In this document: one piece after another, positions 1-9,861 of the stretch
How positions within the stretch are numbered: position 1 is the first letter of the stretch
Layout of the letters: every line of letters starts with the position of its first letter
Assembly: GCF_023242315.1 (NCBI RefSeq)
Contig: NZ_JALLIY010000028.1
Location: forward strand, 1-56,353
DNA: 56,353 bases
Source: Pseudomonas sp. MWU13-2105
GTDB taxonomy: Bacteria > Pseudomonadota > Gammaproteobacteria > Pseudomonadales > Pseudomonadaceae
Direction of reading: 5' to 3'
Position numbers and translations under genes: made by a program
The notes under the pieces: model-generated
The model's input: the letters and a program-made list of their open reading frames with translations, nothing else
Told to the model about the DNA's origin: nothing
The model's database searches: none

Positions 1-2532
1 TGCGTTGTTGTCGCCTGTGACGACATCGCTAGGAGCGTTGTAGTTCGAGATGCTGAGCGTGGCGTTACTGGCCAAGATCATGTCGCCCGAACCACTGACC
101 GAGCCACTGCTGCCGGCGAAACTGATCGCGTCGTTGCTTGCGATCAAGAGGTCTCCTTCTCCCGCATTGAGTGCGTTGCCGCTGCCGATCAAATTGTACG
201 CCGAGCCGCTACCCAGAGTAATGTTTTGGTCATCACTGACGTGCAGGGTGTCCATGTAAGGAGACGCTGTGCCCCAGGTGCTGCCCAAGACCAGGGCATC
301 GTCCGAGGTGGCGAAAATGGTGTTGTTGCCTTCCCCGTTGCTCGTCAGGCTGGAACCTGCGCCCAAGTTGATCGAGTCACCATAGCTGGTCACAGACGCC
401 GTGGTACCGGCTCCAAAACTGATCGAATTGTTATCGCCGGAAACGCGCTCACCCAATCCGCTCAACGCCAACACGTCGTAGGTACCGGTTAGCGACTCGT
501 TTGCACCGTCGAGCGTGACATCACTCCAGCTAGAGGTAACCGTATTGTTGTCACCGGTGATGACATCACTGGCGCCGTTGTAGTTTGAGATATTAAGTGT
601 GTCACCACTGGCCGAAATCGCGTCGCCTGCCCCACTGATGGAATCTCCACCACCCGAAAAGCTGATCGTGTCGTTGCTCGCTGTCAGTCTATCGCCTGCG
701 CCAGCATTGATCGTATTACCGCCAACCCCATCGCTCGTCACACCGACATCCGAGCCCAGATTGATAATGCCGCTCGCGAGGTTGACCACCTCACCTTGAT
801 CTCCAGTGGCGATGTTGACAATGCCGCTGATCCCGACGGAGATACTGTCGTTGTTGCTGCCGCTAGCCATACTCAACGTAAAATCATCACCGGCCGTGAT
901 TGTGCTACCTGAACCAGTAAGGGTGCCGGTGTTGTCAGTACCCGCAATGGTAGCGGCCACATCACTTCCCACCGAGAGCTGATTGTCATCACCAGTCAGC
1001 GTCGTACTTGTACCGTTGTCCAAAGTAATGATGCCATCGGTGGCATCAACGCTATTGTTCGCTCCGGCCACACTCAGCTGCGCACCGTCGCCTACGGCAT
1101 TTGCTGTATTGTCGTTACCATTGATGCTGGCGATATCACCTGCATGCAACGTGAATTGATTACCGTCGCCATCAATCGCAACAGTACAGTTGCCATCCAC
1201 GCAATTGTTATCACCCACAACCGTCAGGGTGGTGCCATTTTGGGTAGTAATGGTGGCGCCACTGAGTTCTGTGGTGGCGATGCCGCCGCTCAACGTTACA
1301 TTCGCACCTGTAGAGCCGAACGCTTGCGTGATGATGTCCGCGACAGTGCTGTTGCCTTCGTAGTCAATGAGAATAGCGCCGCTCGACAAGGTAAATTGAT
1401 TGCCTTGTTGAGAGCCCGAAGCGCCGTCAGGTGCCTGGGACACCAGACTTGCGCCACTATCGATCGCGAAGGTATTTCCCGTGCCCGTGACATTTGCCTG
1501 GGCATCGGGTGCAAGAGTGACCGTGGCATTGCTCAGATCAGCGACAGCACCAGTGCCACCGATATTAGCATTAACGTCACCGTTCGGCGAGGTTTGAACC
1601 ATCTCTTCATTTTGAGCTGATCCAGAATCATCACCACTCTTTTCCAGAAGAATGTTGTTTTGATCTGAATCAGTACTGCTATATTTATAGCCCCCATTAC
1701 CATCAGTGTAAATAGTTGCTGGCGTATCAGAGCCGGGCTGAGGGATTGTCCAAACTGGACCGGTAGAATTATCTCCTGGGGCGGGCGTCACAACACCAAC
1801 ACCTCCATTAAAATAGCTGACAGTACTACCATCATCTTGTTGTACCACCGAGATTGGAACCTGCATCGAATAGCCTGATATTAGGCCATCAGAGTCGATT
1901 TCCGGGACTAACATTCCGCCATTTAAAGTGCTTTGGACGGTGTTCGTCAGCGCCCCCTGAAAGGCTGCCTGGGCGTCTGTCGAAAGACTATCATAGTAGG
2001 GCTTTATGGCATCGGCCATGGTACTAAACGTATTTTCCAGCCAAGCTGCGTTACTACCTAACGTACCCAAATTAGTTTGAGCAGAAATAGTCAAACCTAT
2101 GGCTAAAATACCCAGGGCAGTAACTTCCGGAGCAGCCAGCACTGCGCCTCCAATAACGCCAGCAGCTGCCACTGTCGACACTATTCCTGCAACCGTGCCA
2201 ACGATGGAGTTTGTATCAATTTTTGCAGGACCTTCGGTTATTGCCTTATCCAATATCGCAGCCACATTCGCAAAAACCCCAACACTTCCAGCCGCAACAG
2301 CAAGGTTACCAGCCAACGCTGAGTACTGTTTAAATATTGCCACACTACTAGCTGCAATACTCGCCAAGTCCGCTCCTGCCATTATATTATTGGCGGCTTT
2401 AGCAATGTCGGATACGATTGATTGAGCTGCAGTTCCTATTGCGTTGGCAGCATCTGCACCTGATGCGATCTGACCAAGCAGCTGACTGACAACAAGTGTT
2501 CCAAGACTATTAAGCGCTGTTGTTTGAGACAT
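1..2532 (-). CDS. Large repetitive surface/secreted protein, probable type I secretion substrate (C-terminal part beyond the window)
   Basis: The reading frame is open from an ATG at 2532 to the left edge (844 codons), so the gene is partial. Residues 1 to about 180 are Ala/Gly-rich and helical, with hydrophobic stretches. Residues 180 to about 325 are mixed. From there on the protein is a dense series of short Gly/Asn/Asp-rich beta-type repeats built on themes such as TGDNN, SGSGD and NISNYNG; the unit with SNYN(G/A)xSDV(I/V)TGDNN occurs at least twice, about 540 bases apart. No classical Sec signal is visible at the N-terminus. It lies on the same strand as, and downstream of, an ABC exporter and membrane fusion protein, so it is probably exported by them; that is an inference because the C-terminal secretion signal is outside the window. 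It could be an adhesin or a biofilm/RTX-like protein. The exact family is not recognised. Confidence 0.8.
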   Translation of the reverse strand, partial: MSQTTALNSLGTLVVSQLLGQIASGADAANAIGTAAQSIVSDIAKAANNIMAGADLASIAASSVAIFKQYSALAGNLAVAAGSVGVFANVAAILDKAITEGPAKIDTNSIVGTVAGIVSTVAAAGVIGGAVLAAPEVTALGILAIGLTISAQTNLGTLGSNAAWLENTFSTMADAIKPYYDSLSTDAQAAFQGALTNTVQSTLNGGMLVPEIDSDGLISGYSMQVPISVVQQDDGSTVSYFNGGVGVVTPAPGDNSTGPVWTIPQPGSDTPATIYTDGNGGYKYSSTDSDQNNILLEKSGDDSGSAQNEEMVQTSPNGDVNANIGGTGAVADLSNATVTLAPDAQANVTGTGNTFAIDSGASLVSQAPDGASGSQQGNQFTLSSGAILIDYEGNSTVADIITQAFGSTGANVTLSGGIATTELSGATITTQNGTTLTVVGDNNCVDGNCTVAIDGDGNQFTLHAGDIASINGNDNTANAVGDGAQLSVAGANNSVDATDGIITLDNGTSTTLTGDDNQLSVGSDVAATIAGTDNTGTLTGSGSTITAGDDFTLSMASGSNNDSISVGISGIVNIATGDQGEVVNLASGIINLGSDVGVTSDGVGGNTINAGAGDRLTASNDTISFSGGGDSISGAGDAISASGDTLNISNYNGASDVITGDNNTVTSSWSDVTLDGANESLTGTYDVLALSGLGERVSGDNNSISFGAGTTASVTSYGDSINLGAGSSLTSNGEGNNTIFATSDDALVLGSTWGTASPYMDTLHVSDDQNITLGSGSAYNLIGSGNALNAGEGDLLIASNDAISFAGSSGSVSGSGDMILASNATLSISNYNAPSDVVTGDNNA

Positions 2533-2687
2533 AGCCAACCCTCCATTTAATAAAAATCTCTTAGCTGAAAAACATAAGAGATCAAAAATCACCTGGATCC
2601 GCACACTCTACAAATTTTCAATTGACAATATTCGAGTTCCATGCAGGCCCAGCAAAAAAATTGGCCAACAGCAAATTTTCAGCCGAA

Positions 2688-3323
2688 TCAATCTTTGGAG
2701 CTTCGGATCTCGCCACGCCTCTTTGAATCAAAACGCCTTAATTGATTAGCATAAAAAAACGACCCACCCCATAAAATTAGAGCTATAAAAAAAAGCCCTA
2801 CTATTTTTTTTATGTGAAATGGGTTTCTACCTATTAAAAGCGACTTCATCAGCTTATCCGGCGACGCTAAATCAACCCCATCGAGAGTGGTTAACCTAAG
2901 GGGATAAAACGACCCTTCTCCATTTTTAAGAAGAAACCCTTCAGCATATACTTTAATGGGTGACTTTAACCCCCCTAGATCATCAAGCTCCGCAGGGGCG
3001 ACAGCATTCTGAGTACGATACGTCACACCATTATCAGCGTTAAACTGGATGTATGACACTTTTTTAACGCCGGCATACCCGACGTAGCGTATGAACGCAC
3101 CTGTCGTTTTAATCATCGGAACTTCTGGCGGCATATCGCCCGAGTAATCTTGAGCACCAATATATTCAAACATGGGCCCTGCAACCATAAACACTATCGC
3201 AAACTTCAGCCATAATGATTTTGCCCAGTGATTCTTCCCAAGCCCTAAAGCCGTCCCATTCAACATCATATCGAACGCAGAAAGCCAAGACATTTTCTTC
3301 TCATTGTTACTCATGACACCCAC
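2688..3323 (-). CDS. Hypothetical two-span membrane protein in the type I secretion locus
   Basis: A 211-aa protein with a hydrophobic segment near residues 38-57 and another near 177-196. They flank a soluble domain of about 115 residues that is probably outside the cytoplasmic membrane, and a basic tail follows. The start may be Met1 or Met4 (MSNNEKK). The gene sits between the membrane fusion protein and the large repetitive protein on the same strand, with 149 bases before it and 155 after it. I do not recognise the family. The position suggests a role in maturation, anchoring or release of the exported protein, but that is inference. The surrounding sequence is more AT-rich than the transporter genes. 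Confidence 0.7.
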   Translation of the reverse strand: MGVMSNNEKKMSWLSAFDMMLNGTALGLGKNHWAKSLWLKFAIVFMVAGPMFEYIGAQDYSGDMPPEVPMIKTTGAFIRYVGYAGVKKVSYIQFNADNGVTYRTQNAVAPAELDDLGGLKSPIKVYAEGFLLKNGEGSFYPLRLTTLDGVDLASPDKLMKSLLIGRNPFHIKKIVGLFFIALILWGGSFFYANQLRRFDSKRRGEIRSSKD

Positions 3324-3472
3324 TCATCATTAACCAATAAAAAAATTAAATTATCGCGCACCAAAAATCCACCAAACAACGAAAAACATCAATACAAAAA
3401 AAACAGCGCCACGGATAGCTTCTACGAACGATCCTTACTGCGCAATTAAATATTTTAATTTGCCATATCATT

Positions 3473-4894
3473 TCACCGCTCCCTCAACGCCTCACTCTGA
3501 TACTTCAACAACGGCGTCAACAAATACTCAATAATCCTTCTCTGCTCAGTCTTGATCTCCACCGAACTCGACATCCCCGGCTCCAACTGAACATCCTTGC
3601 CATCCGCCACAATCACATGCGCACCGAGCTGAATCCTTGCCGGATAAACCAACCCCAACTTGTCATCCTTCACCGCATCCTGCGAAATCGACATGACCTT
3701 GCCCGGGATCGTGCCGTAGTGGGTATACGGAAAGGCATCCAGCTTGATTTCAGCCTCCTGCCCCGGGCGAACAAAGCCGATATCCCGGTTGAGAATCTGC
3801 GCTTCAATTTCCAGCCCCGCATCGTCCGGCACAATCACCAACAAGGCCTGCGCCGGAGTGACCACACCACCAATCGTATGCACCGCCAGCTCCTGCACGG
3901 TGCCGCCCACCGGAGCGGTCAAATGGGTTTGCCATTGCCGCTGCTGGGACTTGGTTTCATCGCCCCGATCCTGGGCCAGTTGCTGCTGCGCCTGGTTGAG
4001 CGCATCGAGCTGTTCACGACGAAATTGCGCGATAGCGGTGTCGATATCGTCGCGCTGTTCCTGAATCGTGGCTTGCAATTCCTTGGCGTAACTCTGTTGC
4101 CCGGCCAGTTCCTGTTCCTGCTGGATGCGCGCCTGCACCTTTTCCAGGTAGGCATGGCGCGGTACATAGCTCTGCTGAAGCAAGGTCTGGTAGTCCTCCT
4201 CTTCGGCGCGGGTCATCGGCAAGGTTTGCTGCAGGCTGCTGATCTTGTGCTGGGTGGTTTGCAATTCCTGCACGCGCTTTTGCAACTCCGAACGCAAGCT
4301 GGTGACTTTGCTGCGCTGTTCGTAGAAGGCGCTTTCGGCAAAGCGTTGGGTATCGCGCTGGCGATCCTCCGTGGCATCCGGGACCGCTTGAACAGTCGGT
4401 GCTCGATTGGCGCTTTGTGCGTCCAGCAAGGCTTGGGCACGGTTGATCGTCAGCATCGCGTCGACCCGCGCTGTCCTCGACTTGCTGACATCCGCCGTGG
4501 CCTCGGTCGGGTCCAGCTCGATCAAGGCCTGGCCTTGAGTCACATGCTGACCGTTGTCCACCAGGATCGCCTTGACGATGCCCGCTTCCAGCGGCTGGAT
4601 GGTTTTGCTCTTGCCGTTGGGGACGACCTTGCCCTCGGCCACCGCGACCACGTCGAGTTTGCCGATGGTCGACCAGACCAGGGCAATCGCGAACAACAGC
4701 ATCAATGCCCACATCAAACCGCGCCCCACCGGGGACGCAGGTGTTTCCAGCACCTCCAGCGCCGCCGGCAAGAACTCGACCTCGTCGCGTTGCCGTAGCA
4801 GCGGGTTGCCCTGGGCTTTTTCAGCGTCGAGTGCGGCGCGGGCAATGTCGCGGTAATGCCGCAGTCGGGGGAACCAGCGATCAAGCAGCGACAT
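3473..4894 (-). CDS. Type I secretion membrane fusion protein, HlyD family
   Basis: A 473-aa HlyD/LktD-type adaptor that links the inner-membrane ABC exporter to an outer-membrane TolC-type channel. It has a short cytoplasmic N-terminus, one membrane segment near residues 55-75, a biotinyl/lipoyl-like region (VVPNGKSKTIQPLEAGIV), and a long coiled-coil hairpin around residues 135-320. A second lipoyl half and a beta-barrel end follow (HLTAPVGGTVQELAV). The chosen start is ATG 4894 (MSLLDRWF), which overlaps the end of the exporter gene by 14 bases and implies translational coupling. A longer frame to 5110 only reads antisense-quality sequence inside the exporter gene and was not used. No tolC homologue is in the window. 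Confidence 0.93.
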   Translation of the reverse strand: MSLLDRWFPRLRHYRDIARAALDAEKAQGNPLLRQRDEVEFLPAALEVLETPASPVGRGLMWALMLLFAIALVWSTIGKLDVVAVAEGKVVPNGKSKTIQPLEAGIVKAILVDNGQHVTQGQALIELDPTEATADVSKSRTARVDAMLTINRAQALLDAQSANRAPTVQAVPDATEDRQRDTQRFAESAFYEQRSKVTSLRSELQKRVQELQTTQHKISSLQQTLPMTRAEEEDYQTLLQQSYVPRHAYLEKVQARIQQEQELAGQQSYAKELQATIQEQRDDIDTAIAQFRREQLDALNQAQQQLAQDRGDETKSQQRQWQTHLTAPVGGTVQELAVHTIGGVVTPAQALLVIVPDDAGLEIEAQILNRDIGFVRPGQEAEIKLDAFPYTHYGTIPGKVMSISQDAVKDDKLGLVYPARIQLGAHVIVADGKDVQLEPGMSSSVEIKTEQRRIIEYLLTPLLKYQSEALRER

Positions 4895-7058
4895 GTAGAT
4901 GCCCCGTCTGATGACGCCACAGAGAGGCATAACGCCCGTCCTGCTGCAGCAGTTCGTCGTGGCTGCCTTCCTCGACGATGGTGCCCTTCTCGACCGTGAT
5001 AATCCGCTGGGCGATTCTGACCGCGGACAAGCGGTGGGCAATGATGAACACCGTGCGGTCCTTGCAGATTTTGTGCATGTTGCCGTGGATGATGGACTCC
5101 GACTCTGCATCCAGCGCCGAAGTGGCCTCGTCGAAGATCAGAATTTTCGGATTAGTTACCAGGGCCCGGGCAATGGCGATGCGTTGCCGCTGACCGCCAG
5201 ACAAACCATTGCCGCGCTCGCCCAGTTCCGTGTCGTAACCTTGTGGCAGTTCCAAGATGAACTCATGGGCACCGGCCAGCTCCGCAGCTTCAACCACCTG
5301 GTCGAAGTGCATGCCGGGTGAAGCAAAGGCGATGTTGTCGCGTACCGTACCTTTGAACAGCATGTTCTCTTGCAGGACCACGCCGATTTGGCGGCGCAGT
5401 GACGCGGGATCGAGCACCGACAAGTCCATGCCGTCGATAAGCACCCTTCCGCGCTCGGGCGAGTAGAGACGCTGGATCAATTTGGTCAGGGTACTTTTGC
5501 CTGATCCGGAAGGGCCAACAATGCCGATGACGCTACCCGCTTCGGCCGTCAACGAGAGCCCACGCAGGATCTCGGGACCGTCGGCGCGGTAGCGAAACAC
5601 CACCCGGTCAAACACTACTTCACCCTTGACCGGTGGCATTGAGGCTTGCCCGGCGGAGACGCCGGATTCGGCTCGGTTATCGAGAATGTCGCCCAGACGA
5701 GCCATTGATAACCGCACCTGCTGGAAATCCTGCCATAGTTGGGCCAGGCGCAGGACCGGGCCACTGACGCGCCCGGACAGCATATTGAAGGCAATCAGCT
5801 CACCGACCGAGAGGTCGCCACCAATCACCAACCGGGCGCCGAACCACAGCAAGGCGGCCGTGGTGAGCTTGCTGATCAGGGAGGCCACCTGATTGGCCGA
5901 ACTGGAAAGATTGGAGGCCTTGAAGGCGCTGGAAACATAAGCCGCCAACTGCTCCTCCCAGCGCCGCTGCATCAAGGGTTCGACCGCCATCGACTTGATG
6001 GTTTCGATACCGGTCACGGACTCCACCAGGAACGATTGATTTTCCGAGCTACGGCGGAATTTTTCATCGAGCCGGGCTTTGAGCACCGGCGTGACGAGGA
6101 CCGACAAGGCGATGTAGCACGGCAGCGAGATAAAGACGATCAAGGTCAACAAGGGCGAATAGGTCAACATCACCGCGAAGAACACCAGGGTGAAGAACAT
6201 ATCCATCGCCACGGTCAACGCGTTGCCGGTGAGGAAGTTGCGGATATTCTCCAGCTCACGGACCCGAGCCACACTGTCGCCCACTCGCCGTGCCTGGAAA
6301 TACGCCAGCGGCAAACCCAGCAGGTGATTGAACAGCCGCGCGCCCAGTTCGACATCGACCCGGTTGGTGGTGTGACTGAACACGTAGGTACGCAGCCCAC
6401 CCAGCAAGGCCTCGAACACCGAAATGGTAATCAGGCCGAACGCCAGCACGTCCAAGGTCGACATTGATTTGTGCACCAGCACTTTATCAATCACGACCTG
6501 CATGAATAAGGGCGAAACCAGACCAAATAATTGCAGAAAGAACGAACCGGCCAGCACTTCCATAAACTGCTTGCGGTATTTGACAATCGAAGGAATAAAC
6601 CATGACATATCAAACTTGCCGCCGCCTTGGGCGAGAACGGCACGCGAAGTCACCAGAATTAAACGACCGGACCAGACTTGGTCGAATTCGGCCAAGGTGA
6701 TTTGAAAAGTACGCTGTTGCACTTCGTCATGTAGCAGGACGTTGTCGTTCGCGCACTTGGCCAGGACCAGAAAACGTCCATCGCGAAGCTCGACGATAGC
6801 TGGGAGTGGTGTCTGGGCTAGACGACTGATCTGGCTGGTGGTGGAACGGGCCTTGAGCGTGACCTGCCGCGCCAGACGCACCAGCGTCAGGGCATCGATA
6901 GGCCGGGACAGTCCTGACAGATGCCTGAGCCGTTCGGCGCTGACGGCGACACCCGAAAGTTGGGCGATGACGACGAGTGAGGCAATGCCACTGTCTTCAC
7001 TTCCTGTGGGTTCTAGCGCTTCAGGCGAAACGCTGCTCCTTGCGTTACGGTCAGGCAT
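4881..7058 (-). CDS. Type I secretion ABC exporter, HlyB family
   Basis: A 725-aa peptidase-like/ABC exporter. The N-terminal 130 residues resemble a C39 peptidase domain, but where the catalytic Cys should be there is SGIASLVVIAQLSG, so this is a C39-like, non-cleaving domain as in HlyB. The transmembrane domain spans about residues 155-440. The nucleotide-binding domain carries Walker A GPSGSGKST, signature LSGGQRQR, Walker B ILIFDEATSALD and the H-loop AHRLS. It would power one-step export of an unprocessed substrate with a C-terminal signal, here probably the large repetitive protein downstream. It is first in the operon and overlaps the membrane fusion gene. Confidence 0.94.
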   Translation of the reverse strand: MPDRNARSSVSPEALEPTGSEDSGIASLVVIAQLSGVAVSAERLRHLSGLSRPIDALTLVRLARQVTLKARSTTSQISRLAQTPLPAIVELRDGRFLVLAKCANDNVLLHDEVQQRTFQITLAEFDQVWSGRLILVTSRAVLAQGGGKFDMSWFIPSIVKYRKQFMEVLAGSFFLQLFGLVSPLFMQVVIDKVLVHKSMSTLDVLAFGLITISVFEALLGGLRTYVFSHTTNRVDVELGARLFNHLLGLPLAYFQARRVGDSVARVRELENIRNFLTGNALTVAMDMFFTLVFFAVMLTYSPLLTLIVFISLPCYIALSVLVTPVLKARLDEKFRRSSENQSFLVESVTGIETIKSMAVEPLMQRRWEEQLAAYVSSAFKASNLSSSANQVASLISKLTTAALLWFGARLVIGGDLSVGELIAFNMLSGRVSGPVLRLAQLWQDFQQVRLSMARLGDILDNRAESGVSAGQASMPPVKGEVVFDRVVFRYRADGPEILRGLSLTAEAGSVIGIVGPSGSGKSTLTKLIQRLYSPERGRVLIDGMDLSVLDPASLRRQIGVVLQENMLFKGTVRDNIAFASPGMHFDQVVEAAELAGAHEFILELPQGYDTELGERGNGLSGGQRQRIAIARALVTNPKILIFDEATSALDAESESIIHGNMHKICKDRTVFIIAHRLSAVRIAQRIITVEKGTIVEEGSHDELLQQDGRYASLWRHQTGHLHVAA

Positions 7059-7872
7059 GTCAACTCACGGCTTAACAACAAATGAAAGCACGTGGCGCGT
7101 CTTTGGAAGCGCTACGAACCAACCTTGACTGGCGTTCCCTATTCAAATAGCGCCGCCGCAAAATCGCGACTGACCACCTGTTCAGAGTTCGATGCTCAGC
7201 GCTAAAAATATCAAAGAGCCATCAGAGGCTAGCACCGATCATCGCAGCCCCAAAAGCGGTAATTTTCAACCCAAAAAGCTGACTGGGTGGACGGTTCCGC
7301 TCCAGGATCCGGCGCCACTTATTTGTACCAATCGTGAAATATACTAATAACAACGCGCGCCAGAAATAACGCTCGCAGGCTCAGTACAACACGCCGATAA
7401 AGGCTCATCGGCTTAAATCGCTGTTGCTCGGCCGGGTAACGCCAACGGTACATCTTGGATACCATCACTCGCCCAGCACACACATAAACATGCGCTACAG
7501 ATGAGAAAAAACATTAATTCCGATGCAGTCCAAACCCGGCAACTTCAACTCTGTTCAGCCTTTGTTCAGCAACCGCCAGACTGTTATAGCGATACGCTCT
7601 CATTTGGTAAGCGTCCGGCCAATTCACCTTTCGAACTCCAGCATTGAGGGCGATAGTGGGCCAGTGACCACCCTGAGCGCTGAACTGCAACATACTAGGC
7701 AGTTGAAGGTTGGCTAGAGATTTTTCCTGGCTTCTCGATTCGCAGCCGCGGCGCGTCGAAGTCAGTTCAGGCCTGGGCAGACAGCTCACGCAGTGCTCGC
7801 CCTGACAACCTCCCCGGATTAGCCGAGTGCTCCCCCGGGGGTATTGTGTCAGGCTATGCCGTTTTCACTCGT
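7059..7872. other. Intergenic region upstream of the secretion operon
   Basis: About 800 bases with no convincing gene. Short open frames on both strands have poor start signals and no recognisable domains. The region should contain the promoter of the secretion operon, reading left from 7058, but no box could be assigned with confidence. It ends in the hairpin at 7873-7899. Confidence 0.5.
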
Positions 7873-7899
7873 AGCTCCTAGTTTCGCTAGGAGCTTTTT
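7873..7899 (+). terminator. Intrinsic terminator-like hairpin
   Basis: A perfect 9-bp inverted repeat (AGCTCCTAG / CTAGGAGCT) around a TTTCG loop, followed by TTTTT. It looks like a strong Rho-independent terminator reading rightwards, although no intact plus-strand gene precedes it. It may be a relic, or it may protect the 7924 gene from upstream transcription. Confidence 0.75.
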
Positions 7900-7923
7900 C
7901 ATGCTCAGGACGAGTCATTCAAG

Positions 7924-8391
7924 ATGTTGATGAAGCTGGCGCCGAAGAAGCGGCGCAACCCACGTAATTTCTATCTGGGTATCGCTGCGGTGATACTGAT
8001 TGCCGGGATTGGACGCTATTTCGCGCTCAAGGCTGAGCAGGAGAAGGTGGCCCAACAGGCGCTGCTGGTCGAGCGCCTCGCCCAGTTGGACGCGACCCTG
8101 CCAAAGAAACTGGATGCAATTACCACCCTTGAGTACGTCGGTTTGACGTACGGTGACACGATCTTCTACCGCTACAGGATCGACTTAGCAGCGAGCAGCC
8201 TCTCCGAGGAACGCAAGGCCAGCATGGAGGCGAGAATACGCCGTGATCTGGAACAACTGGCCTGCAAGGAACCGCAGTTGCTGGCGATGATGCGCAGGTT
8301 CAAGTTTCACCAGGAGCATTACTACCTGGCCAGGAACAGCACACTCTTTTCCATTGAGCTTCACCCTGAACAGTTGAACTGCCCAGGATGA
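7924..8391 (+). CDS. Hypothetical single-pass membrane protein
   Basis: A 155-aa protein with a basic N-terminus (KLAPKKRRNPRNFY), one membrane segment at about residues 17-33, and a soluble domain of about 120 residues with two Cys (one in LACKEPQ, one near the C-terminus). Basic residues before the span predict the soluble part is periplasmic. It follows the terminator-like hairpin at 7873. I do not recognise the family. It is probably a core gene, lying just outside the IS66/intron debris. Confidence 0.75.
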   Translation: MLMKLAPKKRRNPRNFYLGIAAVILIAGIGRYFALKAEQEKVAQQALLVERLAQLDATLPKKLDAITTLEYVGLTYGDTIFYRYRIDLAASSLSEERKASMEARIRRDLEQLACKEPQLLAMMRRFKFHQEHYYLARNSTLFSIELHPEQLNCPG

Positions 8392-8419
8392 TGCCGATAA
8401 GGTGGTCGCCGTCGCTTGT

Positions 8420-8637
8420 TCATCGCCTCAGGCCATTCCCTAGACCGCAAGCGTCCAGCCAATCCGTCTTCATCCACTTATGCGGCAGCAGCAGCTCGAT
8501 CTCACTGGCTCGTTGCGTCGGCAACCGCGTCAGCACATCCTTGAGATAAGCATACGGATCATGCCCATTTATGCGCGCTGACTGGATCAAGCTCATGATC
8601 GCTGCTGCCCGCTTGCCGCTGCGCAGCGACCCAGCAA
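8420..8637 (-). pseudogene. IS66-family transposase (TnpC), 3' exon fragment
   Basis: On the minus strand this reads LAGSLRSGKRAAAIMSL, then INGHDPYAYLKDVLTRLP, ending about 20 residues after LLLPHKWM. This is the characteristic C-terminus of IS66-type DDE transposases. The stop is at 8420. The frame is broken at 8637/8638 by a group II intron, and it resumes in the same frame at 10302 on the other side of the intron. The rest of the IS66 element (tnpA, tnpB, most of tnpC, inverted repeats) is absent. Confidence 0.88.
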
Positions 8638-8679
8638 GTCGAGTCAGCCGAAGGGAGTTTCACCCCTCGGCTGCTCACA

Positions 8680-8713
8680 GAACCGTACGTGACAGTCTCC
8701 CGTCATACGGCTC
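8680..8713 (-). ncRNA. Group II intron domain V
   Basis: On the minus strand a 34-nt hairpin begins GAGCCGTATGACGGGAGA and ends CACGTACGGTTC. This is the highly conserved catalytic domain V of bacterial group II introns. It is about 42 bases before the intron 3' end, leaving space for domain VI. Confidence 0.88.
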
Positions 8714-8717
8714 TTGA

Positions 8718-9861
8718 TCACACATTCGATGCACGTAGTAAATACCAATGCGCGAACAGCTCCGGATTCTCTCTTCGAACAAGACGCAGCCGATGCTCCG
8801 CTTGACGTATAGAGATTCGGTACTTGCTCTTCATCCATTTGAGCAGGCGCGATTGCAACGCGCTCCACAATCGATAGCTGAAGTTTCTGTACCAGAATTT
8901 ACCGTAGTATTCGATCCATCCTCGAATCACAGCATTGTACCTGCGAGAAAAATCCCTCAGGTCATCAGTCGTGGATCGATGGATGCGCCAGTGTTTGATC
9001 GTGTCTACCATCCTGCGCATCGCCTTCATCGACGCTCCCGGCATGCACTTACGAAAGAGTTCGCCTTTGGAGTTCTTCAGGGTTCGCACTTGTGCAGTGA
9101 ATAACAATATCGTCGGCATACCGTTCAAACGGCACGCCGCGATGCGTCCTGTCCATCCAACGATCAAAGGCATAATGCAGGAATAAATTGGCTAACAAGG
9201 GCGAGATCACACCTCCTTGAGGTGTCCCTCACCCCCGTTCCTGAAGCAATCCCGTCTCACTCTGCATCGGCGCTTGCAGCCAGCGTCGACAGTACAAGAT
9301 CACCCATTTCGGCATCTGGTGATGTTCCAGAGCCTTGATGATCAGGTCGTGCCCAACGTGGTCGAAGAACGCGCTGATATCCACTTCCAGTACCCAGTTC
9401 TTACGACGGCACCGAATGGAACATTGACGCAAAGCATCGTGGGCCGATCTTCCGGGTCTGTACCCATACGAGTCAGGATGGAAAATCGGATCGATCACAG
9501 CCTCCACATATCTTTTCACCGCGCCTTGAGCTACCCGATCAGAGACCGTTGGGATGCCAAGGATGCGCTCCTTGCCGTTGTCTTTCGGAATGCGCTTTTC
9601 CCGTACAGGTGGCGGGAAATACGACCCTGAGCACAACCGGTTCCAGATGCGGTAGAGGTTATAATCGCGCTGCCGATCAAAGTCCGTGAGCGTCTGACCA
9701 TCACAGCCCGGCGCGCCACGATTGCGGCGTACATCCTGGTACGCCATCCACACCAGCGACTTCGGTATCTCGAATGCTTTTCGCTGCACTAAAACGTCAT
9801 CCTCGTTTGAGTTGTGTCCCGCACAACGAAAGTGATCCCCACCCCTTCGCTCCAGCCCCAT
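8718..9861 (-). pseudogene. Group II intron reverse transcriptase/maturase, broken
   Basis: The N-terminal part (9861 to about 9229) has the RT0-RT4 features: GAPGCDGQTL, GIPTVSDRVAQGAVK and HPDSYGYRPGRSAHDA. An in-frame TGA at about 9229-9231 follows QERG. In the same frame translation then continues through GTPQGGVISPLLANLF and the palm YADD motif. After YADDIVIHCTS the frame fails. The maturase/thumb region (ELFRKCMPGAS...RGWIEYYGKF...ELFAHW) is found in another frame from about 9110 to 8718. The roughly 50 residues that normally link these parts are missing, so there is an internal deletion with a frameshift besides the nonsense codon. It would be inactive for mobility. Confidence 0.88.

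Noticed and set aside
3617..4798. Long plus-strand open frame (393 codons) opposite the membrane fusion gene
   Set aside because: It is the mirror frame of a GC-rich gene with a full set of HlyD features on the other strand. It has no ribosome site and no recognisable protein pattern.
5739..6467. Plus-strand open frame opposite the ABC exporter
   Set aside because: Antisense shadow of a well-supported gene; Gln/His/Arg-rich composition without domain features.
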